64,000 bases of DNA from [Pasteurella] mairii (GCA_900454475.1 UGSS01000002.1:1-64000); one strand, 5' to 3'. Shown: positions 38,852 to 48,943, counted from the stretch's first letter. The notes: generated by a model not told the origin, from the letters alone. Numbers and translations: made by a program.

Positions 38852-40648
38852 TTAATTATCTTTTCCTACATGTAAAATCGCTAAAAATGCCTCTTGAGGA
38901 ACCTCAACGTTGCCTAAGGATTTCATGCGTTTTTTACCCTCTTTTTGTTTTTGCAACAATTTTTTCTTACGACTTACGTCGCCACCATAACATTTCGCCA
39001 AGACGTTTTTACGTAATTGTTTCACCGTCGAACGCGCAATGATATGGTTGCCGATTGCCGCTTGAATAGCAATATCAAACTGTTGACGCGGAATTAACTC
39101 ACGCATTTTTTCCACCAACTCACGTCCACGATATTGCGCATTATCTTTATGTACAATCAACGCTAACGCATCCACGCGCTCACCGTTAATCATAATATCC
39201 ACGCGCACCATATCAGAGGCTTGGAAACGTTTAAAACCATAATCCAAGGAGGCATAACCGCGCGAGGTAGATTTTAAACGGTCGAAGAAATCCAATACCA
39301 CTTCGCCCATTGGGATTTCGTAAGTTAACGCCACTTGGTTACCATGGTAAACCATATTGGTTTGTACGCCGCGCTTTTCGACACACAGGGTGATCACATT
39401 CCCCAAATAACTTTGCGGCAATAACATATTACATTCCGCAATCGGTTCACGAATTTCCGCAATATTATTTAGCGGCGGCAATTTTGCCGGACTATCAACA
39501 TAGACAACTTCTCCGTTGGTTTGTTCCACTTCATATACGACCGTCGGCGCTGTTGTAATCAAATCCAAGTTGTATTCACGTTCCAAACGCTCTTGAATAA
39601 TTTCCATGTGTAACAGACCCAAGAAGCCGCAGCGGAAACCAAAGCCAAGTGCGGTAGAATTTTCCGGTTCATAGAATAATGACGCGTCGTTTAAGCTAAG
39701 TTTGCCCAACGCATCACGAAATGCCTCATAATCATCAGAACTGATCGGGAAAAGCCCCGCATATACTTGCGGTTTGACTTTTTTAAAGCCCGGTAACACC
39801 GAGGTTGCCGGATTATTGTGTGAGGTTAAAGTATCGCCTACCGGCGCGCCTAAAATATCTTTGATCGCACAAACCACCCAGCCAACTTCTCCGCAATTTA
39901 ATTGCGCGGTATCCACTTGTTTCGGCGTAAAAATCCCCAAGCGATCCACGTTATAAGATTGACCGGTGGACATGACTTTGATCTTATCGCCTTTACGTAA
40001 CACGCCATTTTTAATCCGCACCAAGGACACAACGCCCAAATAATTATCAAACCAAGAGTCAATGATCAAGGCTTGCAATGGAGCATTCGGATCGCCTTCC
40101 GGTGCCGGAATTTTACGCACAATTTCTTCTAAAACCTCTTCGATACCTTGTCCAGTTTTGGCAGAACAACGCACCGCATCTAGCGCATCAATGCCCACGA
40201 TATCTTCAATTTCTTCGGCAACACGTTCCGGATCTGCCGCCGGCAAATCGATTTTGTTTAAAATCGGCACGACTTCCAAATTCATCTCAATGGCGGTGTA
40301 ACAGTTAGCTAAAGTTTGCGCTTCCACTCCTTGCCCCGCATCCACCACCAACAGCGCGCCTTCACACGCAGCTAAAGAACGAGAGACTTCGTAAGAAAAG
40401 TCCACGTGTCCCGGTGTATCAATAAAATTTAATTGATAGGTTTCGCCATCTTTTGCTTGGTAATTTAAAGTCACGCTTTGCGCTTTAATAGTGATTCCGC
40501 GCTCACGTTCTAAATCCATCGAGTCTAAAACTTGCTCCGCCATCTCACGATCGGAAAGCCCGCCACAGGTTTGAATTAAACGATCCGAAAGCGTTGATTT
40601 ACCATGATCAATGTGAGCAATAATTGAAAAGTTTCTGATATTCTTCAT
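38852..40648 (-). CDS. lepA: Elongation factor 4 (LepA)
   Basis: This translational GTPase back-translocates or remodels stalled ribosomes. The 598 residues contain G1 [15 protein letters not shown], the switch [18 protein letters not shown] and NKIDLP, domains like EF-G, and the LepA-specific C-terminus ending with a lysine-rich [17 protein letters not shown]. It lies just before lepB (8-bp gap) and starts the operon lepA-lepB-rnc-era. An uptake signal lies upstream near 40741. Confidence 0.97.
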   Translation of the reverse strand: MKNIRNFSIIAHIDHGKSTLSDRLIQTCGGLSDREMAEQVLDSMDLERERGITIKAQSVTLNYQAKDGETYQLNFIDTPGHVDFSYEVSRSLAACEGALLVVDAGQGVEAQTLANCYTAIEMNLEVVPILNKIDLPAADPERVAEEIEDIVGIDALDAVRCSAKTGQGIEEVLEEIVRKIPAPEGDPNAPLQALIIDSWFDNYLGVVSLVRIKNGVLRKGDKIKVMSTGQSYNVDRLGIFTPKQVDTAQLNCGEVGWVVCAIKDILGAPVGDTLTSHNNPATSVLPGFKKVKPQVYAGLFPISSDDYEAFRDALGKLSLNDASLFYEPENSTALGFGFRCGFLGLLHMEIIQERLEREYNLDLITTAPTVVYEVEQTNGEVVYVDSPAKLPPLNNIAEIREPIAECNMLLPQSYLGNVITLCVEKRGVQTNMVYHGNQVALTYEIPMGEVVLDFFDRLKSTSRGYASLDYGFKRFQASDMVRVDIMINGERVDALALIVHKDNAQYRGRELVEKMRELIPRQQFDIAIQAAIGNHIIARSTVKQLRKNVLAKCYGGDVSRKKKLLQKQKEGKKRMKSLGNVEVPQEAFLAILHVGKDN

Positions 40649-40872
40649 ATTGTTATAAATAATGTAATACTTAAATTTAACTAAGGTTTAACTGTGGGAT
40701 TGTACCTGAATATCAAGAAATACGCCATATGAATAGCGGAAAGTGCGGTAATTTTTTAGCAAATTTTTTGTGACGATAAAATGCGAAAATTCAATATAAC
40801 GATTTTTAACACCACAAAACGATAAAGTGAATAAATGCGCTATGAGGCTTATTTGTCCTTTAAACCTTGGAC

Positions 40873-40907
40873 CAAAAAAACGCTCTCACTTTGGCGGCAA
40901 GAGCGTG
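40873..40907 (-). terminator. Intrinsic terminator of grcA
   Basis: On the minus strand ACGCTCT (40906-40900) pairs with AGAGCGT (40886-40880) around a 13-base loop, followed directly by seven T (TTTTTTT). It starts 22 bp after the grcA stop. Confidence 0.88.
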
Positions 40908-40927
40908 ATATGGCGTTTGGCGAGTAA

Positions 40928-41311
40928 TTATAAACTTTCAGTGAAAGTACGAGTAATTACATCACGTTGTTGTTCTGGCGTTAAGGAATTGAAACGCACA
41001 GCATAACCGGAAACACGGATAGTTAATTGCGGATATTTTTCAGGGTGTTTTACCGCATCTTCTAAGGTTTCACGACGTAATACGTTGACGTTTAAGTGTT
41101 GACCACCTTCTACTTTTACTGTCGGTGCAACGTCAACTGGTAATTCGCGATATTCGATTTGACCTAATTCGCTTACTGCAACCACTTGATCTTCAGCGAA
41201 ATCGCCTTTGGCACATAAACAACGAGCTTCACCTTTTTCGCTATCCAATAACCAAAATGAATTTAATAGGTTGTCATTCGCCGCTTGTGTAATTTGAATA
41301 CCTTTAATCAT
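40928..41311 (-). CDS. grcA: Autonomous glycyl radical cofactor GrcA
   Basis: This 127-residue spare part replaces the oxygen-damaged C-terminal radical domain of pyruvate formate-lyase. The glycyl-radical motif is [18 protein letters not shown] near the C-terminus, and the preceding region [19 protein letters not shown] matches the PFL C-terminus. An AGGAGG SD precedes the ATG. Two FNR-type boxes upstream and a strong terminator downstream mark it as a separately controlled anaerobic gene, as for E. coli yfiD. Confidence 0.96.
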   Translation of the reverse strand: MIKGIQITQAANDNLLNSFWLLDSEKGEARCLCAKGDFAEDQVVAVSELGQIEYRELPVDVAPTVKVEGGQHLNVNVLRRETLEDAVKHPEKYPQLTIRVSGYAVRFNSLTPEQQRDVITRTFTESL

Positions 41312-41388
41312 AATGCCTCCTAAGTTGGCGTGTTAGTTTGTTTAAATTGACAACAATTTTAGCAAAAAATTTGAGGCTTTCAAATATT

Positions 41389-41402
41389 TTGATATAAATC
41401 AG
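41389..41402. promoter_or_regulatory. FNR box, proximal, upstream of grcA
   Basis: TTGATATAAATCAG matches the FNR consensus TTGAT-N4-ATCAA at 9 of 10 informative positions. It lies 78 bp upstream of the grcA ATG and 42 bp (centre to centre) from a second, perfect box. Spacing of about four helical turns suits two bound dimers on one face. Confidence 0.75.
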
Positions 41403-41430
41403 ATTGTTTTTTAAAACTAATTTATTGAAA

Positions 41431-41444
41431 TTGATACAAATCAA
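41431..41444. promoter_or_regulatory. FNR box, distal, upstream of grcA
   Basis: TTGATACAAATCAA is a perfect palindromic FNR consensus (TTGAT-N4-ATCAA). It is 120 bp upstream of grcA and 145 bp upstream of the divergent ung. The E. coli grcA homologue also has two FNR sites, the distal one tuning activation; the same logic is inferred here. Confidence 0.82.
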
Positions 41445-41588
41445 AAAATATTAAAATTAATGAGATTTATTACAACTAAAATTTAACATTTTATTTTCCT
41501 TACACTAACGTTATGCAATAAATCTATTAATTTTATGTGAGGTTATTTATAATGAAACACATAACTATTCCAGTGATAAGGGGATAAT

Positions 41589-42260
41589 ATGAAAACGTGG
41601 AAAGAGGCAATTGGTCAAGAAAAAGTACAGCCTTATTTTCAACATATTTTACGCCAAGTACAAGAGGCGAGAAATGCCGGTAAGGTAGTTTTTCCACCGA
41701 TAGAAGATATATTTACTGCATTTAAACTGACTGAATTTGATCAGGTAAAAGTAGTGATTTTAGGGCAAGATCCTTACCACCGCCCCAATCAGGCACATGG
41801 ATTAGCATTTTCTGTGCGCCCAGGTGTGCAACCACCACCTTCGTTACAAAATATTTACAAAGCCTTGTCAAATGATTTTGCTGATTTTGTTATCCCAGAC
41901 AACTACGGTTACTTAGTACAATGGGCTCAACAGGGGGTATTGCTGTTAAATACAGTATTGACCGTTGAACAGGGACTGGCAAATTCACATGCTCATTTTG
42001 GTTGGGAAACGTTTACCGATCGCGTTATTGAGGCACTTAATCAATATCGCGACCATTTGGTATTTTTGTTGTGGGGAAGTCATGCGCAAAAAAAGGGGCA
42101 GTTTATTAACCGGCAAAAACATTATGTGCTAACTGCGCCACACCCTTCGCCATTATCCGCACATCGAGGTTTTTTTACTTGCCAGCATTTTTTAAAAACC
42201 AATGCTTATTTGCGTCAACATCAATTAACGGAAATTAACTGGCAAATTACGCCTCAATAA
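41589..42260 (+). CDS. ung: Uracil-DNA glycosylase
   Basis: Ung removes uracil from DNA to start base-excision repair. The 223-residue protein carries the family 1 active site [20 protein letters not shown] near residue 57 with the catalytic Asp, and the C-terminal [12 protein letters not shown] loop with the catalytic His. AAGGGG precedes the ATG. It appears to head the unit ung-yaaA-lipoprotein-fieF, with 28 bp to yaaA. Confidence 0.97.
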   Translation: MKTWKEAIGQEKVQPYFQHILRQVQEARNAGKVVFPPIEDIFTAFKLTEFDQVKVVILGQDPYHRPNQAHGLAFSVRPGVQPPPSLQNIYKALSNDFADFVIPDNYGYLVQWAQQGVLLLNTVLTVEQGLANSHAHFGWETFTDRVIEALNQYRDHLVFLLWGSHAQKKGQFINRQKHYVLTAPHPSPLSAHRGFFTCQHFLKTNAYLRQHQLTEINWQITPQ

Positions 42261-42288
42261 ATACGACATTCATTATAGGAAAATTCAT

Positions 42289-43065
42289 ATGTTAGCCATT
42301 ATTTCTCCAGCCAAAACGCTGGATTTTGAAAGTGCGGTGAAAAATTTACCATTTTCACAGCCTTTATTAACGGAATATAGTGAACAGCTTATTCAAATTT
42401 GCCGTCAATTAAGCCCAGCAGAGGTCGCGTCGTTGATGTCAATTAGCGATAAATTAGCGGGACTCAATGTGGCGCGTTTTGCTCAATGGCAACGTGAGCA
42501 TACTGAAGAAAATGCACGTGCTGCAATTTATGCCTTTAAAGGTGATGTTTACACCGGTTTGGAAGTGGAAACCCTTTCCGCCGAAGATATTTTGTTTGCA
42601 CAATCTCATTTACGGATGTTATCCGGTTTGTACGGGCTTTTACGCCCACTGGATTTGATGCAAGCCTATCGTTTAGAAATGGGAACTAAATTACATAATT
42701 CGCAAGGTAAAGATTTATATGCGTTTTGGGGCAATATTATCACTCAATATTTACAGCAAGCTATTGATGAACAAGGGGATAATATTTTAGTCAATTTAGC
42801 CTCTGACGAATATTATAAATCGGTGCGTAAAGCGCAGTTAAAGGCAACGATTATTAAACCGGTGTTTTTGGATAATAAAAATGGCAAATATAAAGTGATC
42901 AGTTTTTATGCTAAAAAGGCGCGTGGATTAATGTGTCGCTATATTATTCAAAATCGTTTAACCGAAGTCGAACAATTAAAACAATTTGATTTAGGCGGTT
43001 ATCGTTTTGACGAAGTAGCCTCAAGTAAACAAGAATTTATTTTTAAACGGGATTTAGCAGAATAA
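42289..43065 (+). CDS. yaaA: Peroxide stress protein YaaA
   Basis: This 258-residue UPF0246/DUF328 protein lowers free iron and protects DNA and proteins during hydrogen peroxide stress in E. coli. It begins [15 protein letters not shown], with further conserved [20 protein letters not shown] and [27 protein letters not shown] precedes the ATG. It sits one base before a lipoprotein gene and close to fieF, an iron/zinc exporter, a sensible metal-stress grouping that is inference only. Confidence 0.95.
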   Translation: MLAIISPAKTLDFESAVKNLPFSQPLLTEYSEQLIQICRQLSPAEVASLMSISDKLAGLNVARFAQWQREHTEENARAAIYAFKGDVYTGLEVETLSAEDILFAQSHLRMLSGLYGLLRPLDLMQAYRLEMGTKLHNSQGKDLYAFWGNIITQYLQQAIDEQGDNILVNLASDEYYKSVRKAQLKATIIKPVFLDNKNGKYKVISFYAKKARGLMCRYIIQNRLTEVEQLKQFDLGGYRFDEVASSKQEFIFKRDLAE

Positions 43066-43066
43066 G

Positions 43067-43627
43067 ATGAAAAAAATTGTCGTTATTTTAACCGCACTTT
43101 TGTTAAGTGCTTGCTCATCACAACCCCAGTTATCCGCGCCAAAAATGATTAATCATGGCAATAAAAGCTTTTATTTGGCGTTGCAACAGGATTTGGGCAA
43201 AGTAGGACATTATATGTATTTAAAAAAAGAAGATACGCTGGAAAATTGGCAAAGTGCGGTGGAATTATTGTTAGATCGTAGCCCAAAACGCGATTTTAAA
43301 GAACGCATTGCCTTGCGCAAGAAAGTGTATAAAAAAACTGGCGTCGAATATTTTAAATTATATGAAAAAAATCATACGCTGTATTCTTATGTGATTTATG
43401 CACCTTCCGCGCGCAATAAAAATTGGCAAGTAGATGTGGCTAAAGGAAAAAATATACCGCAATGTGGATTTGTCCAATATCAATACTCCCTTAAAGTGGC
43501 AAAAAATAAAAAGCTGATGAATATGAACAATGTCAAAATTGCGAACTATTTAAAACGCTATGTGGTTGATAAGGAGTTGAAAAATTTAATGAAAGCGAAT
43601 TGGAATTGGGGATGTGGTAATGAATAA
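43067..43627 (+). CDS. Putative lipoprotein of unknown function
   Basis: This 186-residue protein has a lipoprotein signal: MKKIVVILTALLLSACSS with the lipobox Cys at residue 16. The mature part is basic and rich in lysine and tyrosine (KKEDTLENWQSAVELLLDR, SYVIYAPSARNKNWQVDVAK), with two further cysteines (about residues 141 and 183) that could form a disulfide. I do not recognise a family with a known function. It starts one base after yaaA and its end overlaps fieF by eight bases. Confidence 0.8.
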   Translation: MKKIVVILTALLLSACSSQPQLSAPKMINHGNKSFYLALQQDLGKVGHYMYLKKEDTLENWQSAVELLLDRSPKRDFKERIALRKKVYKKTGVEYFKLYEKNHTLYSYVIYAPSARNKNWQVDVAKGKNIPQCGFVQYQYSLKVAKNKKLMNMNNVKIANYLKRYVVDKELKNLMKANWNWGCGNE

Positions 43628-44528
43628 TGCCTATTCAAAACAAGTAAAAACTGCCGCGAATTTGGCAGTTTTTACTGCCCTTATATTAATTTTGATCAAA
43701 GGCTTAGCTTGGTGGAAAACCGGATCAGTCAGTATGTTGGCGTCCATTACCGATTCAATGTTGGATCTGTTGGCTTCCTTTATGAATATGCTGATTTTGC
43801 GCTTTGCCTTAATGCCGGCGGATGACAATCATTCCTTTGGTCATGGCAAAGCAGAATCCTTAGCGGCAATGGCACAAAGCGCATTTATTTCCGGATCGGC
43901 AATTTTTCTCTTACTACAAGGTATTCACCGTCTCAATGCCCCACAACCGCTAACTAATACCCATCTCGGTTTAGCCGTTATCGCTTTTTCTATCCTTGCC
44001 ACGTTATTTTTAGTGTGGTTTCAAGGGCGTGTTATCCAACAAACAGACAGCCCGGCGATCAAAGCAGATCGCCTGCACTATAAAACGGATTTGTTTATGA
44101 ATATTGCCATCCTATTGTCCTTACTTTTAACCGATTTTGGCTTTATCCTAGCAGATGCCATTTTTGCGATTTTGATTGCCTTGTATATTTTAACCAGTGC
44201 ATTAAAAATGCTATTTGATGCTATTCAGTTTTTACTCGATCGCGCTTTGCCGCAAGATGAAATTGATCAAATTACACAGATTATCTTAGATGATCCCAAT
44301 ATCTTAGGGTTTCATGACCTGCGAACACGTCGCTCCGGCGCAACGCGCTTTATCCAATTTCATTTGGAGTTAGATGATCATTTATCCTTTTTAGCGGCTC
44401 ATGAGATTACGGATAAGTTGGAAAAACGCTTAACCACTGCCTTTTCTCATGTGGATATTGTTATTCATCACGAGCCGACCAGTGTGGTTCAACGGGAAAA
44501 TCATAAGCTAGATCAAAATGTGATGTAA
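43620..44528 (+). CDS. fieF: Cation diffusion facilitator FieF
   Basis: This inner-membrane CDF antiporter exports Fe(II)/Zn(II). The 302 residues have six membrane segments, with metal-binding aspartates in SITDSMLDLLASF and the second site RLHYKTDLFMNIA. SFGHGKAESLAAMAQ matches the cytoplasmic loop. The C-terminal domain (DPNILGFHDLRTRRSGATRF, HVDIVIHHEP) is the usual metal-sensing fold. The ATG at 43620 overlaps the lipoprotein gene; GGGGATG lies upstream. The longer frame starting with GTG at 43614 adds two residues. Confidence 0.93.
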   Translation: MNNAYSKQVKTAANLAVFTALILILIKGLAWWKTGSVSMLASITDSMLDLLASFMNMLILRFALMPADDNHSFGHGKAESLAAMAQSAFISGSAIFLLLQGIHRLNAPQPLTNTHLGLAVIAFSILATLFLVWFQGRVIQQTDSPAIKADRLHYKTDLFMNIAILLSLLLTDFGFILADAIFAILIALYILTSALKMLFDAIQFLLDRALPQDEIDQITQIILDDPNILGFHDLRTRRSGATRFIQFHLELDDHLSFLAAHEITDKLEKRLTTAFSHVDIVIHHEPTSVVQRENHKLDQNVM

Positions 44529-44618
44529 TTCACAAAATTTTTGTAGAGCGGAAATCGTGAATAGTGTAATCTAGGCGCAATTTTAGTATTTATTTTTAAA
44601 CTTAAATAGGTGTAATCT

Positions 44619-45584
44619 ATGATTAGAAAAATTGCTGTTTTAACCAGCGGTGGTGACGCACCGGGGATGAATGCCGCGATCCGAGGCGTGGTTCGCGCAG
44701 CGTTATCAGAAGGGCTTGAAGTTTATGGTATTTATGAAGGCTATAAAGGACTTTATAACAATAAAATCAAGCAGTTAACCCGTTACAGCGTCTCTGACGT
44801 CATCAATCGTGGCGGTACTTTCCTTGGTTCGGCACGGTTCCCTGAATTTAAAGATCCGGCAATTCGCGCTAAATGTGCGGAAATTTTACGTTCTCATGGC
44901 ATTGACGCCTTAGTCGTTATCGGCGGGGACGGTTCTTATATGGGGGCGAAATTACTCACTGAAGAACACGGTTTCCCTTGTGTCGGGATCCCGGGAACCA
45001 TTGACAACGACGTTGCCGGTACCGACTATACCATCGGCTATCAAACTGCGCTTGAAACTGCGGTAGAAGCCATCGACCGTTTACGCGATACTTCAAGCTC
45101 CCACCAACGCATTTCCATCGTAGAAATCATGGGCAGACATTGTAGCGATTTAACCATCTCTGCTGGGATCGCCGGTGGCTGCGAATATATCGTGGCATCA
45201 GAAGTGGAATTTAACCGCGAAGAACTGATCCAACAAATTGAACGTAGTATTATCAAAGGTAAACGCCATGCCATTATCGTAATTACCGAGTTAATTTGTG
45301 ATGTAAATGCGCTTGCTAAAGAAATTGAAGCTCGCGTCGGACATGAAACGCGAGCTACCATCCTTGGGCACATTCAACGTGGTGGTACACCTTGTGCCTT
45401 TGACCGCATCCTCGGTTCCCGCATGGGTGTTTATGCCGTCGATTTATTATTACAAGGCAAAGGTGGCTATTGCGTTGGCATTCAAAATGAACAATTAGTT
45501 CACCACGATATTATTGATGCTATCAATAATATGCGTCGCGAATTCAAAGCTGATTGGCTCGCAATGTCTGAGCGTTTGTATTAA
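44619..45584 (+). CDS. pfkA: 6-phosphofructokinase
   Basis: This allosteric PfkA makes fructose 1,6-bisphosphate from fructose 6-phosphate and ATP. The 321-residue protein has the ATP site [16 protein letters not shown], the catalytic loop [18 protein letters not shown] with Asp, and [15 protein letters not shown] weak SD precedes the ATG. It is a single gene after fieF (90-bp gap) and ends at a strong hairpin. Confidence 0.97.
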   Translation: MIRKIAVLTSGGDAPGMNAAIRGVVRAALSEGLEVYGIYEGYKGLYNNKIKQLTRYSVSDVINRGGTFLGSARFPEFKDPAIRAKCAEILRSHGIDALVVIGGDGSYMGAKLLTEEHGFPCVGIPGTIDNDVAGTDYTIGYQTALETAVEAIDRLRDTSSSHQRISIVEIMGRHCSDLTISAGIAGGCEYIVASEVEFNREELIQQIERSIIKGKRHAIIVITELICDVNALAKEIEARVGHETRATILGHIQRGGTPCAFDRILGSRMGVYAVDLLLQGKGGYCVGIQNEQLVHHDIIDAINNMRREFKADWLAMSERLY

Positions 45585-45632
45585 CCCTATACAAATCCTA
45601 CGACAACAAAATTTATATTTTACCAAATTTAT

Positions 45633-45664
45633 CCAATAAGCCTCCCCAATGGCTTATTGGATAT
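45633..45664 (+). terminator. Intrinsic terminator of pfkA
   Basis: CCAATAAGCC (45633-45642) and GGCTTATTGG (45651-45660) form a perfect 10-bp stem with an eight-base loop, 49 bp after the stop codon. The following ATATTGTGTTTT is only moderately T-rich. Confidence 0.78.
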
Positions 45665-46012
45665 TGTGTTTTCTATCAATCACAAAATATTACCAAAGTA
45701 TCTGATTAATTCCCCTTATCTATTCATAATTTCTTTTTTCACTTCTCTAATAATATCAATATAACCTAACAATAAACATTGAATACAAAATTTGATTACA
45801 TAATGAAATTTATTTTTCAAAAATAATTAAAAATAATATTTTTATAAAATTTAAACTTTATTGATAATAAAAATAATAATTTGATTATTATTAAGATTTT
45901 CTTCAATTTTATGCTTTTTGTGATCTATCAATCAAAATTAACATTTTGAAATTTATATATTTCAGAATTTATGTTTTAATCAAACTGTATTTTTAATTTT
46001 GGGAGACTAAAT
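45665..46012. other. AT-rich gene-free region upstream of the phosphatase gene
   Basis: About 350 bp without a convincing gene or RNA. It is much richer in A/T than the flanking coding DNA. It contains an imperfect palindrome TGAAATTTATATATTTCA (45947-45964) and a half-site resembling a CRP box, TGTGATCTATCAATCA (45919-45934), whose right half does not match. A GGGAG SD lies just before the gene at 46013. Regulation is likely but not readable. Confidence 0.5.
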
Positions 46013-46804
46013 ATGGATACAGAAATTCAAAAACGTTATTTATTTGCGAAAACATTAATAAAAGATGTTGGAAAAATTGCATTGGATTTTTACATTAATC
46101 GTAACCAATTAGAAGTTCAATGCAAAAAAGGGGAAAAACAAGATCTCGTCAGCATAGCAGATCAAACAGTTGAAAAAGAAATTAAGCGTGCCTTGCAAGC
46201 CCATTTTCCTGATGATGGCTTTCTTGGGGAGGAAAGTGGTGCAGACGGAATAGATCGCGAATTTTGCTGGGTCGTAGATCCTATAGATGGCACAAGTCCA
46301 TTTTTATATGGATTACACGCTTGGTGTATTTCAATAGCGGTGATGTACAAACAAGAGATTGTTGTAGGCGTAATTTATGATCCCTTACATCAAGAACTAT
46401 TCCATGCCATGAAAGGACAAGGCGCATTTATAAATCAACAACCCATTTCTGTGGCTCAAGCCAATTCACTAAAAGATGGACTTGTTGGTTTAGGAATGTC
46501 TCATCGAGTACCTGCAACCACATTTGTTCCTTTTATAAATCAAGTTTTACTTGATGGAGGAATGTATGTTCGTAATGGCTCCGGTGCCTTGACATTAGCT
46601 TATGTAGCTGCCGGTAGATTAATTGGCTATTTTGAACCTCATATCAATGCTTGGGATTGTTTAGCCGGTATTTTACTTGTAACGGAAGCTGGTGGAAAAA
46701 CCAATGATTTTTTAAATAATGATGGATTATTAAAAGGTAATTATATTTTAGCAAGTTGTAGTGCTGTATTTGAGAAATTAGAAACGATTAGAAACTCAAT
46801 TTAA
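46013..46804 (+). CDS. Inositol-monophosphatase-family phosphatase
   Basis: This 263-residue Mg-dependent phosphatase has the IMPase metal sites: EESG in GFLGEESGADG, the DPIDGT motif in CWVVDPIDGTSPFLYGLH, and the C-terminal WD site as INAWDCLAGILLVTEAGG. The family covers inositol-1-phosphate, histidinol-phosphate, fructose-1,6-bisphosphate and nucleotide phosphatases; this sequence does not decide. It lies 15 bp before an organophosphate-type transporter, so its substrate may be an imported phosphate ester. No tRNA/rRNA-related neighbours suggest a SuhB role. Confidence 0.88.
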   Translation: MDTEIQKRYLFAKTLIKDVGKIALDFYINRNQLEVQCKKGEKQDLVSIADQTVEKEIKRALQAHFPDDGFLGEESGADGIDREFCWVVDPIDGTSPFLYGLHAWCISIAVMYKQEIVVGVIYDPLHQELFHAMKGQGAFINQQPISVAQANSLKDGLVGLGMSHRVPATTFVPFINQVLLDGGMYVRNGSGALTLAYVAAGRLIGYFEPHINAWDCLAGILLVTEAGGKTNDFLNNDGLLKGNYILASCSAVFEKLETIRNSI

Positions 46805-46819
46805 ACAAGGAGTATTATT

Positions 46820-48166
46820 ATGTCTGTTTTAAACTTTTTTAAAGCTAGCCCAGCAATTCCATTAAAAGATTATACCGATAAAATGTTTAAAAGTACGAGG
46901 ATGAAATCTTTTTGGGCATTTTCTTTTGCATATGCTATTTATTATGTATGCCGCCTCTCTTTTAATGTTGCTAAACCTGCTTTAGTCAATAATAATGTTT
47001 TGACGCCTACCGAACTTGGTGTTATTGGTTCAGCTATCTTTGTAACTTATGCAGTAGGGAAATTTGTAAATAGTGCGGTAGCAGATCATTCCAACATAGT
47101 TCGTTATCTTTCTGTAGGATTATTCTTTTCTGCATTATGTAATTTTATTATGGGAATGAATACCAGTGCCATTGTCCTCACCATTATTTGGGCGTTTAAT
47201 GGTTGGGTTCAATCCATGGGGGTCGGCCCTTGTGTTGTGGCACTTTCTCGCTGGTATGATGATAAAGAACGAGGTTCTTATTATGGCTTTTGGTCTGTAG
47301 CACACAACGTTGGTGAAGGTATTACTTTTGTTGTCACCGCGGCAATTATTACTACATTCGGCTATCGTTTTGGCTTTACCTTTGCGGGAATTATGGGATT
47401 ACTCGGAGTGTTAGTCGCCATGATGTTTATGAAAGATTCACCAGCTGCTTGCGGTTTTAAACCTATCATCCCAATGGAAAAACAAGAGGAGTTGGATAAC
47501 AAAGAGGTTTTAAAACACCAATGGGCAGTTATCAAAAACCCTGCGATTTGGGTATTAGCGGTTGCTTCTTGCTGTATGTATATTGGGCGCTATGGTGTGA
47601 ACAGTTGGGGAGTATTTTTCTTAGAAAATGGAAAAGGATATACCACTATAGAAGCTGCATCTATCATTAGTGTGAACAGTATCGTTGGTATTTTAGGTAC
47701 TATCGTTTCAGGTTGGTTATCAGATCGCTTTTTAAAAGGTAAACGCAACATGATGACTGTCGTAGTGAGCCTATTAAATGCAATATCACTAGCCGCATTC
47801 TTATTTGCACCGGCAGGAAATACATGGTTCTCAATTATTGCTTTATCTGTATTCGGCATTACATTAGGCATTCAACTTTGCTTCCTTGGCGGATTATTAG
47901 CAACAGACATTTCACATAAATCAGCCTCCGGAATTGCACTCGGCATGATGGGCGTATTTGGTTATGCGGGCGCTGCCGCCGGGGAAATTTTAACAGGTAT
48001 TATGATCGATAAAACCACCATTATCGATGCAGCCGGTAACAAAATTTATGATTTCAACAGCCTATCTTATTTCTGGGTTGGAGCTGACTTTATGTCTGTA
48101 CTTGCCGCTATTATCTTTACGATACTTGTCGCTTATCAGACAAAACAAAAAGAAAAAGTAGCATAA
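46820..48166 (+). CDS. MFS transporter, organophosphate:phosphate antiporter family
   Basis: This 448-residue inner-membrane protein has 12 predicted segments and resembles UhpC/UhpT/GlpT. YYVCRLSFNVAKPAL keeps the arginine of the first helix used for phosphate in this family. [19 protein letters not shown] and GRYGVNSWGVFFLENGKGY supply the second basic site. FGYRFGFTFAGIMGLLG and GWLSDRFLKGKRN follow. Specificity (hexose phosphate, glycerol phosphate or other) is not readable. The pairing with the IMPase gene suggests uptake of a phosphorylated compound followed by dephosphorylation. Confidence 0.88.
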   Translation: MSVLNFFKASPAIPLKDYTDKMFKSTRMKSFWAFSFAYAIYYVCRLSFNVAKPALVNNNVLTPTELGVIGSAIFVTYAVGKFVNSAVADHSNIVRYLSVGLFFSALCNFIMGMNTSAIVLTIIWAFNGWVQSMGVGPCVVALSRWYDDKERGSYYGFWSVAHNVGEGITFVVTAAIITTFGYRFGFTFAGIMGLLGVLVAMMFMKDSPAACGFKPIIPMEKQEELDNKEVLKHQWAVIKNPAIWVLAVASCCMYIGRYGVNSWGVFFLENGKGYTTIEAASIISVNSIVGILGTIVSGWLSDRFLKGKRNMMTVVVSLLNAISLAAFLFAPAGNTWFSIIALSVFGITLGIQLCFLGGLLATDISHKSASGIALGMMGVFGYAGAAAGEILTGIMIDKTTIIDAAGNKIYDFNSLSYFWVGADFMSVLAAIIFTILVAYQTKQKEKVA

Positions 48167-48182
48167 TCTTTCATCTATAAGC

Positions 48183-48216
48183 AAAAAATCCTTGTGCCAA
48201 AACACAAGGATTTTTT
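48183..48216. terminator. Bidirectional terminator between the MFS gene and sgbH
   Basis: AAAAAATCCTTGTG (48183-48196) and CACAAGGATTTTTT (48203-48216) form a 14-bp stem with a six-base loop. Its A and T arms serve as U tracts in both directions, suiting the convergent genes on either side. Confidence 0.92.
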
Positions 48217-48246
48217 ATATAAAGTGCGGTCAAAATTTGGCGAGTT

Positions 48247-48924
48247 TTATTCCCAATAAGCATCAATTTCCGCGCGAAGTTTGTCGGCTGTTTCTTGTCC
48301 TTTTTCACCAACTAGCGCTCGTCCGGCGATAAATGCTTTGACATTTTTAATCTCTTTAAATAAATGAATATCTTCCGGGATAATACCGCCGGTAATGGAT
48401 AATTGGATGCCTAAATCAGATAATTTTTGCATTAAATGAATATCTTCCGTTGTCCATGTTTTACCGGCTAATTCCGCATCGCGAGAACGATGATAAATCG
48501 CTTGTGTAATACCGCTTTCTACCCAAGCTTTAGCGTCCTCTAAGGACCAGTTGCCATAAATTTCAATTTGAATTTCTTTTTTGACTTTAGCGTTAGGATG
48601 CTGTGCGTTAAACTCATCCGCCACTTTTTTACACGCGGCTTTGGTTGCTGGATGTGCCGCAGCGGAAACGGTGAGCCAATCAGCGCCGGCTTCAAACGCC
48701 ATTTTTGCCAACATGGCGCCGCCATCGGTGGTTTTTAAATCGCATACAATAATATGATTCGGATGTAATGCGCGTAAAACCGCAATGCCTTTCATTCCTT
48801 CACCAAAGGCTAAAATGGTACCGGCTTCGATAATATCAACGCTATTTTCAGCTTGCTTGGCATCCCATAAGGCTTTTTCCAGCGTCGGGGAATCCAATGC
48901 AATTTGCAATAAAGGTTTTGCCAT
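48247..48924 (-). CDS. sgbH: 3-keto-L-gulonate-6-phosphate decarboxylase
   Basis: This enzyme converts 3-keto-L-gulonate 6-phosphate to L-xylulose 5-phosphate and CO2. The 225-residue TIM barrel of the OMP-decarboxylase suprafamily shows LQIALDSPTLEKALWDAK, IIEAGTILAFGEGMKG, the catalytic Asp-x-Lys-x-x-Asp in VCDLKTTDGG, and SITGGIIPEDI. The ATG at 48924 has GGAGG 9 bp upstream. Last in the operon; in E. coli sgbH precedes sgbU, so the order differs. Confidence 0.93.
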   Translation of the reverse strand: MAKPLLQIALDSPTLEKALWDAKQAENSVDIIEAGTILAFGEGMKGIAVLRALHPNHIIVCDLKTTDGGAMLAKMAFEAGADWLTVSAAAHPATKAACKKVADEFNAQHPNAKVKKEIQIEIYGNWSLEDAKAWVESGITQAIYHRSRDAELAGKTWTTEDIHLMQKLSDLGIQLSITGGIIPEDIHLFKEIKNVKAFIAGRALVGEKGQETADKLRAEIDAYWE

Positions 48925-48943
48925 TTTATATCCTCCGGCGAAA

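Noticed and set aside
45919-45934. CRP site upstream of the phosphatase gene
   Set aside because: The left half TGTGA is perfect but the right half matches the consensus at only two of five positions.
45947-45964. Operator palindrome TGAAATTTATATATTTCA
   Set aside because: It is imperfect in the centre and lies in very AT-rich DNA where such repeats arise by chance.
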